A stretch of 64,000 nt of DNA from Kineosphaera limosa NBRC 100340 (GCF_000298215.1 NZ_BAHD01000039.1:1-64000), one strand, 5' to 3'; shown: positions 19,789 to 28,945, counted from the stretch's first letter. A program made the numbers and translations. Notes: generated from the letters alone by a model not told the origin.

Positions 19789-20814
19789 TCAGCCGCCAGA
19801 GGGCCGCGCGAGCAGTGCGTGGCAGCGGCGCAGGCGCTCGACCCACCAGGCGATCCGCTCCGGAGCCGGTGCCAGGTCGGGCAGGCGCGGCTCGTCGACG
19901 TGCAGGTCACCAGGGGCCAGCAGGCCGGCGCGGGGCACCAGGCGCGGCCGCGCGACATCCCGCTCGAGCAACTCGACGGTGCCCAGGCCGCAGGCGTAGT
20001 CCAACTCGGGCAGGGCCGCGGCGAGGGCGACGCCGGCGCGGATGCCGACGGAGGTGTCCAAGGCGCTGGACACGACCGCCGGCAGCCCGACCTGCGCGAC
20101 GATCGCCAGCGCCGCGCGCACCCCTCCCAGCGGCGCGACCTTGACGACGATGACGTCGGCGGCCTGCTGCCGTGCGACCTCCAGCGGGTCGTCGGCGCGG
20201 CGGACCGACTCGTCGGCCGCGATCGGCACATCGACGCCGGCGCGGGCGAGATCGACTCGCAGTCGGGCGAGTTCGGGCACGCTGCGACAGGGCTGCTCGG
20301 CGTACTCCAGCTCGTAGGGCGCCAGCGCGCTCAGGGCCAGGCGGGCCTGCTCGACGTCCCAGGCGCCGTTGGCGTCGACCCGCAGTCGCGCCAGCGGGGC
20401 GTGCTCGCGCACGGCCGCGACCCGGTCGAGGTCATCGCGCAGCTCCTGCCCCGCCTGGGCCACCTTGATCTTCACGGTCGCGCACCCGTCGTATCGGGCC
20501 AGCACCTCGCCGACCAGCTCGGGCGCCACCGCGGGCACCGTCGCGTTCACCGCCACCCGATCGCGCACCGGCTCCGGCCAGCCCACCCACGCCGCCTCGA
20601 TCGCGGCGGCCAGCCAGCGGGCGGCCTCCGCGTCGTCGTACTCGGGGAACGGCGCGAACTCGCCCCACCCGGCGGGCCCGCGCAGCAGCATCGCCTCGCG
20701 CTGCTGCACCCCGCGAAAGCGCATCCGTAAGGGCACCGCGACCACGCTCGCTCCGGCCAGCAGTTCGGCGACCGGCGGCAGCGGCCGGTCGGGGGCCGGG
20801 GAGACTGGGGTCAT
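19789..20814 (-). CDS. menC: o-Succinylbenzoate synthase
   Basis: 341 aa, enolase superfamily. It dehydrates SHCHC to o-succinylbenzoate in menaquinone synthesis. Catalytic features are visible in order: VKIKVA (Lys acid/base), LRVDANGAWD (Asp metal ligand), EYAEQP (Glu ligand), IAADES (Asp/Glu ligand) and VIVVKVAPLGG (second catalytic Lys). The gene starts 24 nt after the stop of the divergent pta gene upstream, so the two are probably co-transcribed. menB, menE and menA lie further right on the opposite strand. Confidence 0.92.
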   Translation of the reverse strand: MTPVSPAPDRPLPPVAELLAGASVVAVPLRMRFRGVQQREAMLLRGPAGWGEFAPFPEYDDAEAARWLAAAIEAAWVGWPEPVRDRVAVNATVPAVAPELVGEVLARYDGCATVKIKVAQAGQELRDDLDRVAAVREHAPLARLRVDANGAWDVEQARLALSALAPYELEYAEQPCRSVPELARLRVDLARAGVDVPIAADESVRRADDPLEVARQQAADVIVVKVAPLGGVRAALAIVAQVGLPAVVSSALDTSVGIRAGVALAAALPELDYACGLGTVELLERDVARPRLVPRAGLLAPGDLHVDEPRLPDLAPAPERIAWWVERLRRCHALLARPSGG

Positions 20815-20838
20815 GGCGCCAGTCTCCCCGGCCGGCGC

Positions 20839-22878
20839 TTAGAAGTTGCGGGAGGCCTGCACGGCGGTGGCGACGATCATCTCGTTGACCTCCAGCGCGT
20901 CCCCGTTACCGGGGGCGCGGTTCACGGGCCGGTTGAGCCCCTGCAGGATCGGCCCGACGGCCCGCACGCCTGAGGTGCGGTGCACGGCGTGGAAGGTCGA
21001 TTCGGCGGCGGCGCCGTCGGGGAAGACGAAGACTGTGCCGTTGCCACCCTCTCCGTTGCTGGCCCGCCGGGAGGCGGCGTTGAACGCGACCGGACCCTCG
21101 ATGTGGATGTCGGGGCGCCGGCCGGCCGCCAGCTGCACGGCCTCCCGCACGCGCTCGGTGTCCGCGGCGACGGAGTCGGAGGACGAACGCGGCTCGATGA
21201 AGGCGATGCGCGGGGTGATGCCGACCGTCTGCGACTCCTCGGCGGCCCACAACCCGATCGCCGCGAGCTGCTCGGCGGTGGGATGCGGGTTGAGGGCGCA
21301 GTCGGTGTAAGCGACGACCTCGTCGGGCAGCATGAGGTAGTGGATGCTGGACACGACCTCGGCGTCCGAGCGCAGGCCGACGGCGGCTTCGGCTCGCCGC
21401 CCGACCTCCTCGAGGTCGGCGTCGGCGCCGCCGACCAGGCCGTCGACGGTGCCCTCGGCGAGCATCCGCAGACCGGCGGCCAGCGGCTCGACACCCGCGG
21501 CCGGCTCCGCGATCGCCAGACCCGCGGGCAGGTCGAGGCCGACCTCGGCGGCCGCCGCCTCGATCGCCGCGGTGTCGCCGACGAGCACGCAGCGCACGAC
21601 GCTGCGGGCCTGCAGGTTGATCGCCGCGACGAGGGTCGCCGGGTCGGTCGCATCCGTCAGGGCGATCCGTTGCTCGGCCCGCGCGGCCGCGACGACGACC
21701 TCGCGGCGGAAGGCCGCCGGGGTGGAGCGGGGCAGCCGGTCGTCGCTGGGCAGGCCCAACAGCCACTGCTCGTCGAAGGCCTCGGCCATCGTGTTCTTGA
21801 CGAGGTTGGCGCGGGCCTCGTCGTCGGCGGGAATGTCCGGGTCGAGCCCGAGCACCCGCGTGACGGTCTCATAGGTGCGCCCGGGTGACAGCAGCACCGG
21901 CAGGCCCGCCTCCAGGGCGGGGCGGCACAGGTCGAGGATGTCGTCGTGCGGGCGGATGCCGACGGTGAGCAGCACGCCCGCCAACCGGGTGCCCTTGGTC
22001 TCGGCCAGCGCGGCCGACATCAGCACCTCGTGTCGGTCGCCGGGCACGACGACCAGCCGATCTTCCTGGAAGACGCTCAGGTAGCCGGGGGCGGCCTGCG
22101 CGGCGATCTCGACCCCGTGGATGCGGCGGCTCTGGTCGCCGACGTTGACGATCTCCAGGCCGAGCTCTCGCACGATGTCGCCGACCCGGCGCCGCGTGAA
22201 CTCCGGATTGTCGGGGATGCTGGCGACGGTGTGCAGGCCTCGCTGCTGCAGCGCGGCGGCGAACTCGCTCGGGTCGCGGTCCGGCGGCACGTGGTTGACG
22301 ACGACCCCGATGACGCGCGTGGGGACGCTCTTGCGGCGCGACTTCGGCTGCCCGTCGGCAACGGCCGCGGTCAGGCTCGAGGGGGTCAGGCGCGGCGCCC
22401 CGCGCAGCACGTACTGGCTGTTGGCGACGCCGACCGAGTGGGCCAGGCGTTGCGGGTCGAGCCGGGAGGCGTTGGCCACGAACAGCACGTCGGCATCCAG
22501 CGACCGGGCCATCTCGGCGTTGACGCGGCCCGAGTACACCTGCTCGGTGCCGGGGGCCAGGCCCTCGATGACGACCACGGAGTGCTCGCGGAGGGCGTCG
22601 TCGGCGAGGTCCACGACCTCTTCCATGAGGCTGCCGACGCGGTCGAGCGCCAGCATCTCCTCCAGGTGCGCCACCGCGATGGGTGCGGGTGGACGCTGCG
22701 ACGTGGTGAGCCGGAAGAGCTCGACCGACTCGTCCTCACCGACCCAGCGGGCCTGGGCGAACGGCTTGAGGTAGCCGACGCTGACCCGGAGGCGGTCGAG
22801 GGCCTGCACCAGGCCCAGGCACGTACTCGTCACTCCCGCCCCGTGGTTCGTCGGGACGACGAGGATGCGACGCGCCAT
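20839..22878 (-). CDS. Divergent phosphate acetyltransferase homologue (Pta-like)
   Basis: 679 aa, with the same three-part layout as long Pta enzymes: N-terminal P-loop-like domain (LVVPTNHGAGVTSTCLGLVQAL), a DRTGG-type middle domain (LVVVPGDRHEVLMSAALAETKGTRLAGVLLT), and a C-terminal PTA domain. The C-terminal part departs from the consensus at places that are intact in the second Pta (29841-31913): VDGLVGGADADLEEV instead of VDGLVSGAVHTTANT, FIEPRSSSDSV instead of SFSTGSSGAG, EGPVAFNAA instead of DGPLQYDAA, FPDGAAAESTFHAVHR instead of FPDLNTGNTTYKAVQR. It may have lost catalysis or changed role. The frame is unbroken, with GGAGGAG ahead of the ATG. It is followed by menC. Confidence 0.78.
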   Translation of the reverse strand: MARRILVVPTNHGAGVTSTCLGLVQALDRLRVSVGYLKPFAQARWVGEDESVELFRLTTSQRPPAPIAVAHLEEMLALDRVGSLMEEVVDLADDALREHSVVVIEGLAPGTEQVYSGRVNAEMARSLDADVLFVANASRLDPQRLAHSVGVANSQYVLRGAPRLTPSSLTAAVADGQPKSRRKSVPTRVIGVVVNHVPPDRDPSEFAAALQQRGLHTVASIPDNPEFTRRRVGDIVRELGLEIVNVGDQSRRIHGVEIAAQAAPGYLSVFQEDRLVVVPGDRHEVLMSAALAETKGTRLAGVLLTVGIRPHDDILDLCRPALEAGLPVLLSPGRTYETVTRVLGLDPDIPADDEARANLVKNTMAEAFDEQWLLGLPSDDRLPRSTPAAFRREVVVAAARAEQRIALTDATDPATLVAAINLQARSVVRCVLVGDTAAIEAAAAEVGLDLPAGLAIAEPAAGVEPLAAGLRMLAEGTVDGLVGGADADLEEVGRRAEAAVGLRSDAEVVSSIHYLMLPDEVVAYTDCALNPHPTAEQLAAIGLWAAEESQTVGITPRIAFIEPRSSSDSVAADTERVREAVQLAAGRRPDIHIEGPVAFNAASRRASNGEGGNGTVFVFPDGAAAESTFHAVHRTSGVRAVGPILQGLNRPVNRAPGNGDALEVNEMIVATAVQASRNF

Positions 22879-22990
22879 ATGGACTCCTCCTGCGGCGGCG
22901 CCCCAGCGTCACCGGTCGATGGACCTTTGTTGCCCTATCGACCGAACTGCCCGCCGCTGTAGGCGGTTCGCGGGGGCGGCGGGCGTCCGC

Positions 22991-23548
22991 TCAGGCCGGC
23001 CACTGGCCGAGGATGGGCCGGGCCGGGTCGGCGACGGCGGCGGCGATGCGCTGCTCGAAGTGCTCGGGCATCGCAGGTAGCGCGTCGAGCGGCCACCAGC
23101 GGGCCTCGAGATTCTCGTCGTCGCCGACCTCGGGCTCCCCTTCGATGTACCGCAGGCGGAAGCAGTGGTCGAGGTATCGGGCCTGGTCACCGTTGGCGTG
23201 AGTCATCAGCTCGGTGGCCCGCACCCACACGAGCGACTCGATGCGGGCGCTGACGCGGGTCTCCTCGAAAACCTCCCGCACCGCCGCGTCGTGGGGGTCC
23301 TCGCCGGGGTCGACGATGCCGGTGACGGGGCTCCAGATGTCGAAGTCGGCGCGCCGCACGAGCAGCACCTGGGTGCCCGGGGCTTGCCCGGGGTCGGCTG
23401 CGCCGGGACCCCCGGGATGCCCGGGGTGTTCGGGCCGCTCGGGATCTTCGGGGGCTTGGCGCAGAACGACCGCGGTGCAGCCGATGAGCCACAGCGGCGC
23501 GTGCCCGATGTGGTGGCGCAGTTCGACGATGAACTCGGGGATCGGCAT
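22991..23548 (-). CDS. NUDIX hydrolase
   Basis: About 185 aa. The NUDIX box is GIVDPGEDPHDAAVREVFEETRV, with the essential REVFEE; the usual Gly-hydrophobic end is replaced by Arg-Val. These enzymes cleave nucleoside diphosphates linked to another moiety. Before the box, between two strands, there is a Pro/Gly-rich insertion of about 27 residues (APEDPERPEHPGHPGGPG...) encoded by repeated CCCGGG-like words. The gene is divergent from menB, with only 42 bp between the two starts, so their promoters overlap. The substrate is unknown. Confidence 0.85.
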   Translation of the reverse strand: MPIPEFIVELRHHIGHAPLWLIGCTAVVLRQAPEDPERPEHPGHPGGPGAADPGQAPGTQVLLVRRADFDIWSPVTGIVDPGEDPHDAAVREVFEETRVSARIESLVWVRATELMTHANGDQARYLDHCFRLRYIEGEPEVGDDENLEARWWPLDALPAMPEHFEQRIAAAVADPARPILGQWPA

Positions 23549-23590
23549 GAGCGCAGCGTCTCACGGGCGCGCCTCGTAGGCTGGGGCGTC

Positions 23591-24574
23591 GTGACGGCAG
23601 AGCAGAGCAGCGAGCAGCCTTTCGACCCTGCGGCGTGGGCGGTGGTCGACGGCTTCGACTTCACCGACATCACCTACCACCGCAGCGTGTTGCCGGGCCC
23701 GGTGCCGGGCCGCCCGCTGGGGGCGGTGCGGATCGCGTTCGACCGGCCGGAGGTGCTCAACGCGTTCCGCCCGCACACGGTCGACGAGCTGTATCGCGCG
23801 TTGGATCACGCGCGGATGACCCCGGATGTCGGGGTGGTGCTGTTGACCGGCAACGGCCCCGGCCCGGAGGGGACCGGCGCGGCGGGCAAGTGGTCCTTCT
23901 GCTCGGGCGGTGACCAGCGGATTCGGGGGCGCTCGGGGTACCAGTACGCCTCCAGCGAGGCGAGCGCGTCGGGTGATGAAACGGCCAGCAGCGTGGATGA
24001 GGCGCGGGTCAAGGCCGAGGGCGGGCGGCTGCACATCCTGGAGGTGCAGCGGCTCATGCGCACGATGCCGAAGATCGTCGTTTCGCTGGTGGGTGGTTGG
24101 GCCGCCGGTGGCGGACACTCGCTGCACGTCGTCTCCGACCTGACGATCGCCAGCCGCCAGCACGCCCGGTTCAAGCAGACGGATGCCGATGTCGGCAGCT
24201 TCGACGCCGGGTACGGCAGCGCGTATCTGGCGCGGATGGTGGGGCAGAAGTTCGCCCGCGAAATCTTCTTCTTGGGGCGCACGTACACGGCCGAGGACAT
24301 GCACCGGATGGGCGCGGTGAACATCGTCGCCGAGCACGCGGAGCTGGAGGCGGAGGGCATCCAGGTGGCCCGCGAGATCCTCGGCAAGAGCCCGCAGGCA
24401 CAGCGGATGCTGAAGTTCGCGTTCAACCTCGTCGACGACGGCCTCATGGGCCAGCAGGTGTTTGCCGGCGAGGCCACCCGCCTGGGCTACATGACCGACG
24501 AGGCCGTCGAGGGGCGCGACCAGTTCTTGGAGAAGCGCGACCCCGACTGGTCCCCCTTCCCCTGGTACTTCTGA
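23591..24574 (+). CDS. menB: 1,4-Dihydroxy-2-naphthoyl-CoA synthase
   Basis: About 327 aa, longer than the typical ~285 through an insert after the oxyanion region, as usual for actinobacterial MenB. It closes the naphthoate ring of o-succinylbenzoyl-CoA. Diagnostic stretches are RPEVLNAFRPHTVDEL, SFCSGGDQRIRGRSGYQYASS, VVSLVGGWAAGGGHSLHVVSDLTIAS, KQTDADVGSFDAGYGSAYLAR, and the C-terminal DPDWSPFPWYF. The GTG at 23591 fits the N-terminus of the family; the frame is open further upstream without a purpose. TAGGCT lies 8 nt before it and could be a -10 box. Confidence 0.93.
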   Translation: MTAEQSSEQPFDPAAWAVVDGFDFTDITYHRSVLPGPVPGRPLGAVRIAFDRPEVLNAFRPHTVDELYRALDHARMTPDVGVVLLTGNGPGPEGTGAAGKWSFCSGGDQRIRGRSGYQYASSEASASGDETASSVDEARVKAEGGRLHILEVQRLMRTMPKIVVSLVGGWAAGGGHSLHVVSDLTIASRQHARFKQTDADVGSFDAGYGSAYLARMVGQKFAREIFFLGRTYTAEDMHRMGAVNIVAEHAELEAEGIQVAREILGKSPQAQRMLKFAFNLVDDGLMGQQVFAGEATRLGYMTDEAVEGRDQFLEKRDPDWSPFPWYF

Positions 24575-24636
24575 TGGCTGGGTCGAGCCAGGGTTGGCGG
24601 CCCACGCCGGGCGCCGAACCCCGCGCCGCCCAGAGG

Positions 24637-24720
24637 CCGAGTCGTCAATTTGATGGACCAGTCGTCGATTCTTCGTGACGACTCGGGCGTCAAAATGACG
24701 ACTCGGCGGGGACGAAGTGA
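24637..24720. repeat. Dispersed GACGACTCGG repeat, copy 1
   Basis: CCGAGTCGTCAATTTGA at 24637-24653 and TCAAAATGACGACTCGG at 24690-24706 are inverted repeats matching at 16 of 17 positions. Two more half-sites lie between them (CCAGTCGTCGATTCTTCG and CGTGACGACTCGG). The same ordered words recur at 29720-29833. Located between the convergent ends of menB and the amidase gene; it contains no gene and may also terminate transcription. Confidence 0.75.
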
Positions 24721-24724
24721 CCGC

Positions 24725-26182
24725 CTAAAGGGGCGGATGACGGTCTGCGTAGCGGGTGGCTGCCTCGAACGCGGCGGCCACCCGCAGCAGCTCGACGTCC
24801 TTGCCGGGCGCTGCGACGATCTGGATGCCGATGGGCAGTCCGTCGGAGGAGAACCCACCGGGTACCGAGATCGCCGGGCAGCCGGTGGCCGAGATCAACG
24901 TGACGGCCCGCATCCACTCCAGGTAGTTGGCCATCGGGCGGCCGTTGATCGCCTGGGGATACTCCAACTCGGCGTCGAACGGCAGGGCCTGGGCCGTGGG
25001 CATCACCAGCACGTCGTGAGTCGCGAAGTACCGCTGCGTCGCCTGCCAGAGGCGCCCGCGTGCCTCGTCCATCGCGGCAAGGTCCTGCACGGTCAGGTCG
25101 AGGCCGAGCTGGGTGTTCCAAACCACCGCCTGCTTGATCCGTCCCCCGTCGGGCCGCGCCGTCTCCGCGCGCACGAGGTCACCCCAGGAGGCGGCGAAGT
25201 CGTAGGCCCGCTGCACCGAGAAGACCTGATCCGCATCGCGCAGATCCGGGATACGGTCGTCGACGTCCGCCCCGAGGCGGCTGAACACGTCTGCCGCTGC
25301 GGTGACGGCGAGTTGCACATCGCGCTCGACCTCCATGAGTCCGTCGAGGGTGGGGCTCAGGCCGACCTTCACGCCGGCGACGCTCGGCGCGTGCGACGAC
25401 CCGAGCGCGAACTCCGGCAGATCGAAGACGCCTCCCGGCTCCTGGATCGAGCACGGCCCGGCGGGGTCAGGCCCCGCGCCCACGCTCATGAGGAGGGCGA
25501 CATCGCCGACCGTCCGCCCCATGAAGCCCTGCTGGGCGAGCCATTGCCACGCATTGCCCGGCGGAGTGTGCGGAATACGCCCGTTCGAGGGGCGCATCCC
25601 CACCACGTTGTTGAAGGAGGCCGGCGTCCGCAGGGACCCTCCCATATCGGACCCGTCACCGGAGGCCTGGATTCCGGTCGCGAGCGCCGCGGCGACACCG
25701 CCGGAGGACCCGGCCACCGACTTCGTCGGGTCGTAGGGATTGACCGTCGTCCCGAAGACCGGATTGAAGGTGTGGGCACCGGCAGCGAACTCGGGCACAT
25801 TCGACTTTCCGGTCGGGATGATGCCCGCGGCACGGAGCCGCGCCACGAGCAGGTCGTCCGAATCGGGCACCCGGTCGGCATAGATCGGCGAGCCGAGCGT
25901 CGTGCGCATGCCGGCCGTATCGTGCGTGTCCTTGATCGTCATCGGCACACCGTGCAGCGGGGGCAGGCTTTCACCCGCGGCACGGGCGGCGACAGTTTTC
26001 TCGTCGGCTCGCCGGGCTTCGTCCAGCGCCCGCTCCGGATTGAGGGTGACGATCGCGTTGATCGTCGGGTTGACCTGCTCGATGCGCGCGAAATGCGCCT
26101 TAACGGCCTCCGTCGAACTCACCTCGCCCGACGCGATGAGGTGAGCCAGTTCGCGGGTGGACAACCACGTGAGGTCGGTCAT
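24725..26182 (-). CDS. Amidase (amidase signature family)
   Basis: About 485 aa. The Ser-cisSer-Lys triad is in place: Lys84 in MTIKDTHDT, the Ser pair at about 159-160 in SVAGSSGGVAAALATG, and Ser183 in GGSLRTPASFNNVVG. These enzymes hydrolyse amides to acid and ammonia; the substrate is not fixed by sequence. The start at 26182 is preceded by GAGAAGGGG. It is the last gene of a four-gene minus-strand operon (M20 hydrolase, two membrane proteins, amidase), 13 nt after the previous stop, which suggests it completes breakdown of an imported compound. Confidence 0.9.
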   Translation of the reverse strand: MTDLTWLSTRELAHLIASGEVSSTEAVKAHFARIEQVNPTINAIVTLNPERALDEARRADEKTVAARAAGESLPPLHGVPMTIKDTHDTAGMRTTLGSPIYADRVPDSDDLLVARLRAAGIIPTGKSNVPEFAAGAHTFNPVFGTTVNPYDPTKSVAGSSGGVAAALATGIQASGDGSDMGGSLRTPASFNNVVGMRPSNGRIPHTPPGNAWQWLAQQGFMGRTVGDVALLMSVGAGPDPAGPCSIQEPGGVFDLPEFALGSSHAPSVAGVKVGLSPTLDGLMEVERDVQLAVTAAADVFSRLGADVDDRIPDLRDADQVFSVQRAYDFAASWGDLVRAETARPDGGRIKQAVVWNTQLGLDLTVQDLAAMDEARGRLWQATQRYFATHDVLVMPTAQALPFDAELEYPQAINGRPMANYLEWMRAVTLISATGCPAISVPGGFSSDGLPIGIQIVAAPGKDVELLRVAAAFEAATRYADRHPPL

Positions 26183-26195
26183 GTCAGTCCCCTTC

Positions 26196-26924
26196 TCAAT
26201 TGATGAGCGAGCTCTCGGTCTCGGCACCGTCGGCCTTCTTGCGGGTGTACCAGGCCAGGGCCACGGTGATCACGACGCAGAGGGCGATGGCAAAGGACGA
26301 CACGATCTTCGGTGTGTTCGGCACGACGAGGAGGACGACGAAGAAAGCCACCGCGACCGCTATGGCCGTGGACTTCGCGGACTTCAGCGTGACGATCAGC
26401 TGCACGAGGACGCCCCCCAGGATGCTGGGGAGGATGTAGAGCCGGGCCACGTCGGTGATGGAAGCCGGGGTGATCGAGACGATCCAGGTGCCGAGGAAGC
26501 CCACCAGAATGAGCAGCGACAGCACATGGACGACCGCCGCGCCGGAAATCGCGGCCGTGGCAGCGAAGGCGGCCTTGCGAGTTCCCGGCTTCGCCTCGAT
26601 GGTGTGTTGCGCGACGATCGCCGAAGGCACCAGCTTGTTGGCGATATTCCCGATGAGGAAGGCCGGGTACATACCGGCCGGCCCGAGGATGGGGAAGTAG
26701 GTCAGGGGCTCCACGACATAGAACGCGCCGTAGACGGCCGCCACGGCGATGAATGCCGTGATCACCTGGCCGGCCGAGACCTCCACGCCGGAGATGGTCA
26801 TGATGATGAACGGCATGGACGTGGCGATGACGAGCCCGATGAGCAGGGTGATTCGCCCGAATCGGTTGGTGGTGCGCGTGTAGTTGTCGAACAGAGCGTC
26901 TTGTTCCGCGGTGTACTTACTCAT
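26196..26924 (-). CDS. Multi-pass membrane protein, probable transporter subunit A
   Basis: About 242 aa with about seven hydrophobic segments. After a hydrophilic start (MSKYTAEQDALFDNYTRTTNRFGR) come ITLLIGLVIATSMPFIIMTI, VITAFIAVAAVYGAFYVV, AGMYPAFLIGNIANKLVPSA, AAISGAAVVHVLSLLILVGFLGTWIV, LYILPSILGGVLVQLIVTL, AIAVAVAFFVVLLVV and IVSSFAIALCVVITVALAWYT. I do not recognise it as an established transporter family. It starts 10 nt after the next membrane protein's stop, with GAGGGGC as ribosome site. With its partner it probably forms a two-subunit carrier for the substrate of the M20 hydrolase and amidase. Confidence 0.65.
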   Translation of the reverse strand: MSKYTAEQDALFDNYTRTTNRFGRITLLIGLVIATSMPFIIMTISGVEVSAGQVITAFIAVAAVYGAFYVVEPLTYFPILGPAGMYPAFLIGNIANKLVPSAIVAQHTIEAKPGTRKAAFAATAAISGAAVVHVLSLLILVGFLGTWIVSITPASITDVARLYILPSILGGVLVQLIVTLKSAKSTAIAVAVAFFVVLLVVPNTPKIVSSFAIALCVVITVALAWYTRKKADGAETESSLIN

Positions 26925-26934
26925 GGCCAGCCCC

Positions 26935-27660
26935 TCAGTTCGTCGCGACGTAGGCGGCAACGAGACCACCGATAATGGCGAAGCCCAGAGCCCATTCCCG
27001 CAGCCAGGCTTGTTTGAATTGCTTGGCCACCCACAGGCAGACGCCCATGATGGCCGCAGACACGATGACGGCCAGGACGTGAATGCTCGACTTCGGCAAC
27101 TCCGTCACCGTGAGGCCGGCAAAGGCAGCGAGCAACGCCGCCGACGGCACGATGGCCATCAGGGCCGGGTTCACCTTGGTGAGCTTGTCCTGGCCACGCG
27201 AGAGGATGGGCGTGAGAATGAGCGTCGAGATCATCCAGCACGCTCCGGAAAGGCTCATCGCGAAGAGCGCGACGATGAAGACGCTCTGGGTATAGCTGTC
27301 ATCACCCAGGTTGGCCCCCATGGTTCCCGCCGCGATCGATGCCGAGGCCGTCTCCGTCGCGGCGGATCCGATGAGTCCGATGCGGACGAGGATCGAGGGT
27401 GTGCCGAACAGAGGAAGCAGAGCGATCGCGACGAGTACGACGGCGAGCGAGGGTCCGATAGCGGCCACACCGCCCGCTCGAAATGCTTGGTAGACCTCGT
27501 GTTGGCTCATCCCGGCGCCCTCGGCGTTCTTGCGAACGGCGACCATGTACACGGCCGACTGGACGAGGATGACGCCGAGAACGCTGAGCGCGAGCACCCA
27601 CAGGACGGGCGAATTGGCGATGGCTCCGATATTCGTGGAATTGCTGTCCGCCGCGATCAT
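26935..27660 (-). CDS. Multi-pass membrane protein, probable transporter subunit B (DUF5058-like)
   Basis: About 241 aa, six or seven hydrophobic segments, beginning IANSPVLWVLALSVLGVILVQSAVYMVAV. This opening and the polar AGGVAAIGPSLAVVLVAIALLPLFGTP resemble DUF5058 proteins, which I recall as lying beside a second membrane protein and an M20 hydrolase; that assignment is from memory and not certain. A glycine/serine-rich stretch (LIGSAATETASASIAAGTMGANLG) within the membrane part could line a transport path. The ATG at 27660 overlaps the M20 stop by 4 nt (ATGA), showing coupled translation. Confidence 0.6.
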   Translation of the reverse strand: MIAADSNSTNIGAIANSPVLWVLALSVLGVILVQSAVYMVAVRKNAEGAGMSQHEVYQAFRAGGVAAIGPSLAVVLVAIALLPLFGTPSILVRIGLIGSAATETASASIAAGTMGANLGDDSYTQSVFIVALFAMSLSGACWMISTLILTPILSRGQDKLTKVNPALMAIVPSAALLAAFAGLTVTELPKSSIHVLAVIVSAAIMGVCLWVAKQFKQAWLREWALGFAIIGGLVAAYVATN

Positions 27661-28889
27661 GCGCTGGCGTTCTTGCCCAGGCGGGACATGAGGACCGCGT
27701 AGGCGGCGGCCGTCCCGGTGCTCAGCGTCGGCTCCATGACGGGGCCGAAGAAGGGCGAGTGGTTCGATGGGGTGGGCTCGTCCGAGTCCACGACGTCCTG
27801 CGGCATTCCACCGAAGAACCAATAGACGCCCGGCACGCCAAGCGCGTCGGGCAGCGCGCCGAAGTCCTCAGAGCCCATGACGGCAGGCTTCTCGCTGACC
27901 TTGTCGTCACCGAGGGCGCCGCGCAGGACCTCGATGACGCGCGCCGTCTCCTCCTCATCGTTGATCAGCAGCGGGAAGGTGTAGAGCTCCTCGATCTGCG
28001 GCTCCGGCGCGTTGCTCGCCATCGCCTCCGCCGTGATGATTCGACGCAATCCGGCCAGCAGGTGCTCGCGAACGTCGGCGTCGAGGTTCCGCATGTTCAC
28101 GGTGAACTCGGCCGTGGGCGGGATGATGTTCTCCTTGAGCCCCGCGTGCATCGTGGCGATGGTGATGACCGCCGACTTCAGCGGGGCGACCTCACGGCTG
28201 ATGAGGCTTTGAATGCGAACGATCATGTACGCCGCGAGAACGACCGGATCGATCGTGTTCTCCGGCTGAGATCCGTGACCACCGCGGCCCTTGACCGTCA
28301 CCTTCCAGGCGTCGGAGTACGACATCGCCGGTCCCGGGGTGACATCGATCGAGCCGGTCACGCCCGGCCACACGTGCTGCCCGTAGATGACCTCGGGGTG
28401 GGGTGCCTTGTCCCACAGACCGTCTGCGAGCATCGCCGCGGCTCCGGCCGCCGTCTCCTCGCCGGGCTGGAAGAGGAACACGACGGTGCCGGCCCACGAG
28501 TCCCGGTTCTGCACCAGGAGCGTGGCCGCCCCGATCGCCGCGGTGATGTGCGTGTCGTGGCCGCAGGCGTGCATGACCGGTACCTCGGTGCCGTCCGGCA
28601 GCGCCCCGCGCGCCGTCGAGGCGTACTCCAGGCCGGTGTCCTCCTGCAGCGGCAGCGCGTCCGTGTCGGCTCGGAACCCGATCACCGGCCCGTCGCCGTT
28701 CACCAGAGTCGCGACCACGCCGGTTCCGCCGCAACGGAAGACGTCGTAGCCGAGCGCGCCCATCCGCTCCTCGATGAGAGCGGCGGTCTCGTGCTCCTGC
28801 ATCGACAGCTCGGGATTCTGGTGCAAGTGCCGGTAGAGCTCGTGCAGCCGCTCGCGCAGCTCCGGGTGGTCGTCGAGGATCGTCGTCAT
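27657..28889 (-). CDS. M20-family amidohydrolase (N-acyl amino acid / hippurate hydrolase type)
   Basis: About 410 aa. A metallopeptidase-fold hydrolase that removes acyl groups from amino acids. Metal and catalytic motifs: FRADTDALPL, PVMHACGHDTHITAAIGAA, FLFQPGEETAAGAAAML (catalytic Glu pair), VKGRGGHGSQPE (dimerisation domain His), and the C-terminal NHSPFFGPV. First gene of the operon; GGAG precedes the ATG at 28889. Two 14-bp direct repeats lie 57-90 bp upstream and are probably the operator. The gene and its partners have a mixed codon look but similar high GC to their surroundings. Confidence 0.9.
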   Translation of the reverse strand: MTTILDDHPELRERLHELYRHLHQNPELSMQEHETAALIEERMGALGYDVFRCGGTGVVATLVNGDGPVIGFRADTDALPLQEDTGLEYASTARGALPDGTEVPVMHACGHDTHITAAIGAATLLVQNRDSWAGTVVFLFQPGEETAAGAAAMLADGLWDKAPHPEVIYGQHVWPGVTGSIDVTPGPAMSYSDAWKVTVKGRGGHGSQPENTIDPVVLAAYMIVRIQSLISREVAPLKSAVITIATMHAGLKENIIPPTAEFTVNMRNLDADVREHLLAGLRRIITAEAMASNAPEPQIEELYTFPLLINDEEETARVIEVLRGALGDDKVSEKPAVMGSEDFGALPDALGVPGVYWFFGGMPQDVVDSDEPTPSNHSPFFGPVMEPTLSTGTAAAYAVLMSRLGKNASA

Positions 28890-28945
28890 CGCTACTCCTT
28901 GCGGGAGGGGACTGGCGGACCTGGGCGGCAACGCCGCCGCCCAAC

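Noticed and set aside
20839-22878. The divergent Pta as a pseudogene
   Set aside because: The frame is complete over 679 codons with a good ribosome site and three recognisable domains; only the catalytic motifs have drifted.
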